Shown here in pieces: positions 7,169 to 7,807 of a DNA stretch of 7,807 bases. The DNA lies in the NCBI GenBank assembly GCA_013813125.1, contig JACCSH010000284.1:1-7807 (forward strand). Reading direction: 5' to 3'. The position numbers and the translations under genes are program-made. The stretch comes from Nocardioidaceae bacterium (GTDB lineage Bacteria; Actinomycetota; Actinomycetes; Propionibacteriales; Nocardioidaceae). Below the pieces are notes generated by a model that was not told the origin of the DNA, did not search any database, and worked only from the letters and a program-made list of their open reading frames with translations. Every line of letters starts with the position of its first letter. The stretch's first letter is position 1.

Positions 7169-7480
7169 GGCGACTGCCTCCCCCGACTTGTGTCGATGGC
7201 GAACTTGAGCGATGTCTCAGGTCCGTCTGAGCCGCGTGGTGATCGAGGGACCCAGACTCGGCAAGCGATCGGTCTAGGCCTTGCCGCCGACCGCCTCGCC
7301 TTCGGCCTGGCTGACGCCGCGTGGGTAGAGCTGTCAGCCATCCTCGATCGCCCAACCCGTCCCATTCCCCGTTGGCGGAACCGCTCCACCAAGCTACCCC
7401 CCGGGACGACATGCCGTGAGCCTTCCCGGCGTGCTTGTCGCCGGCGACGATCACCTCAACTGCGGCCGCGCAGTGTCAGA
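7169..7480. other. About 310 bp with no recognisable gene
   Basis: Open frames exist on both strands (for example 7148-7543 plus and 7454-7053 minus), but their translations are rich in Arg, Ser and Pro and show no family motif or ribosome binding site that I recognise. The stretch may hold decayed sequence from a deletion. Confidence 0.5.
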
Positions 7481-7486
7481 TATAGT
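7481..7486 (+). promoter_or_regulatory. -10-like TATAGT for the antitoxin module
   Basis: TATAGT lies 6 bases before the ATG at 7493. A start of transcription at or next to that ATG would give a leaderless mRNA, which is common in actinomycetes. No convincing -35 hexamer is seen 16-19 bases upstream. Confidence 0.45.
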
Positions 7487-7492
7487 CGACGC

Positions 7493-7543
7493 ATGGTCGA
7501 AGTCGTCAGAACAGACGAGGACAGTGATGACCCGCAAGAGTGA
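7493..7543 (+). pseudogene. Probable remnant of a HigB/RelE-type toxin start
   Basis: The 16-codon frame begins MVEVVRTDE, which resembles the N-terminus of the small RelE/HigB-like toxins usually encoded just upstream of antitoxins like the next gene (typically a hydrophobic-charged strand followed by an aromatic-rich helix). After these nine residues it runs out of similarity and stops at 7541, overlapping the antitoxin start in another frame. A deletion that joined the first toxin codons to the antitoxin ribosome binding site would produce this. It is short, so the call is tentative. Confidence 0.45.
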
Positions 7544-7807
7544 GAAGTTTGAGCGTTTCGACGCCGCCGACTACCTCGACGGCCTCGGCGATGTTGCTGC
7601 CTACCTAGAGATTGCCCTCGAAGCGTCGGCAGACGACCCGACTGCGGTGCCGCGCGCTCTGGGTGTGATCGCGCGCTCGCAGAACATGAGCGAGCTCGCA
7701 CGCAGGGTCGACATGAGCCGCGATGGTCTCTACAAGGCGCTTTCAGAAGAGGGCAACCCAACCTGGTCGACGATCCTGAAGGTCACGAACGCGCTCGGGC
7801 TGCGCTT
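7527..7807 (+). CDS. HigA-type antitoxin (HI1420-like addiction module antidote), 3' end outside window
   Basis: The frame starts at ATG 7527, with GAGGA (7517-7521) five bases upstream, and stays open for 93 codons to the window edge. It reads FERFDAADYLDGLGDVAAYLEIALEAS, then ALGVIARSQNMSELARRVDMSRDGLYKALSEEGNPTWSTIL and VTNALGLR. This is the pattern of the HI1420-type antidote family: an N-terminal (F)DxADYL segment, then an XRE helix-turn-helix with MSELAR and SRDGLYKALS. Family proteins are about 95-105 residues, so only a few are missing. They normally bind and silence a RelE/HigB-like toxin and repress their own operon. Here the toxin appears lost, which would leave an orphan antitoxin or regulator. 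Confidence 0.85.
   Translation, partial: MTRKSEKFERFDAADYLDGLGDVAAYLEIALEASADDPTAVPRALGVIARSQNMSELARRVDMSRDGLYKALSEEGNPTWSTILKVTNALGLR

Noticed and set aside
7053..7454. Minus-strand frame of about 133 codons
   Set aside because: It overlaps the HTH relic and the repeat array, and I recognise no domain in it.
7148..7543. Plus-strand frame of 131 codons before the antitoxin
   Set aside because: It starts inside the 23-bp repeat array, has no ribosome binding site or recognisable motif, and only its last codons match the tentative toxin stub.

Overview
The window is high-GC DNA. Its gene families (a MobF relaxase of the TraA type that begins MTLHKLSAGSGY, and several helix-turn-helix partners of toxin-antitoxin pairs) point to an actinomycete (Actinomycetota). 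I cannot name a genus. The content is accessory: one intact insertion sequence, remnants of a conjugation gene, and whole or broken defence and toxin-antitoxin genes. This looks like a plasmid or an integrated conjugative element that is decaying.

Layout. About 5-1430 holds an insertion sequence with a single intact DDE transposase gene and an unusual double set of end repeats. Its right end has cut off the first codons of a type I restriction subunit gene (hsdR, 1422-2622). That gene has also lost its central helicase motor and carries two one-base frameshifts. Convergent to it, on the minus strand, is a two-gene operon: a small HEPN-domain protein (4835-4310) followed by an AAA+ ATPase (4313-2635). 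The two genes overlap by 4 nt. Both are interrupted only by one-base losses, each of which can be explained by a collapsed GG/CC doublet. If these are sequence errors, the pair is intact.

Divergent from this operon, 5005 to about 6571 is a traA/MobF relaxase-helicase relic. The start and part of the helicase remain, but the HUH nuclease core is deleted, several frameshifts are present and Walker B is mutated. It runs straight into the 3' part of a helix-turn-helix protein (to 7075) that has lost its DNA-binding half. Immediately after that stop come four repeats with an exact 23-bp period (7077-7168). About 320 bp without a recognisable gene follows. The window ends inside a HigA-type antitoxin gene (from 7527). 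Its usual toxin partner seems reduced to a few codons at 7493, behind a -10-like TATAGT.

How the genes fit together. The plausible working modules are the IS, the HEPN-ATPase pair (if the frameshifts are artefacts) and the antitoxin. The restriction, relaxase, HTH and toxin genes have each lost the segment that carries their main activity. The HEPN-ATPase pair is the best candidate for an undescribed defence or toxin system.
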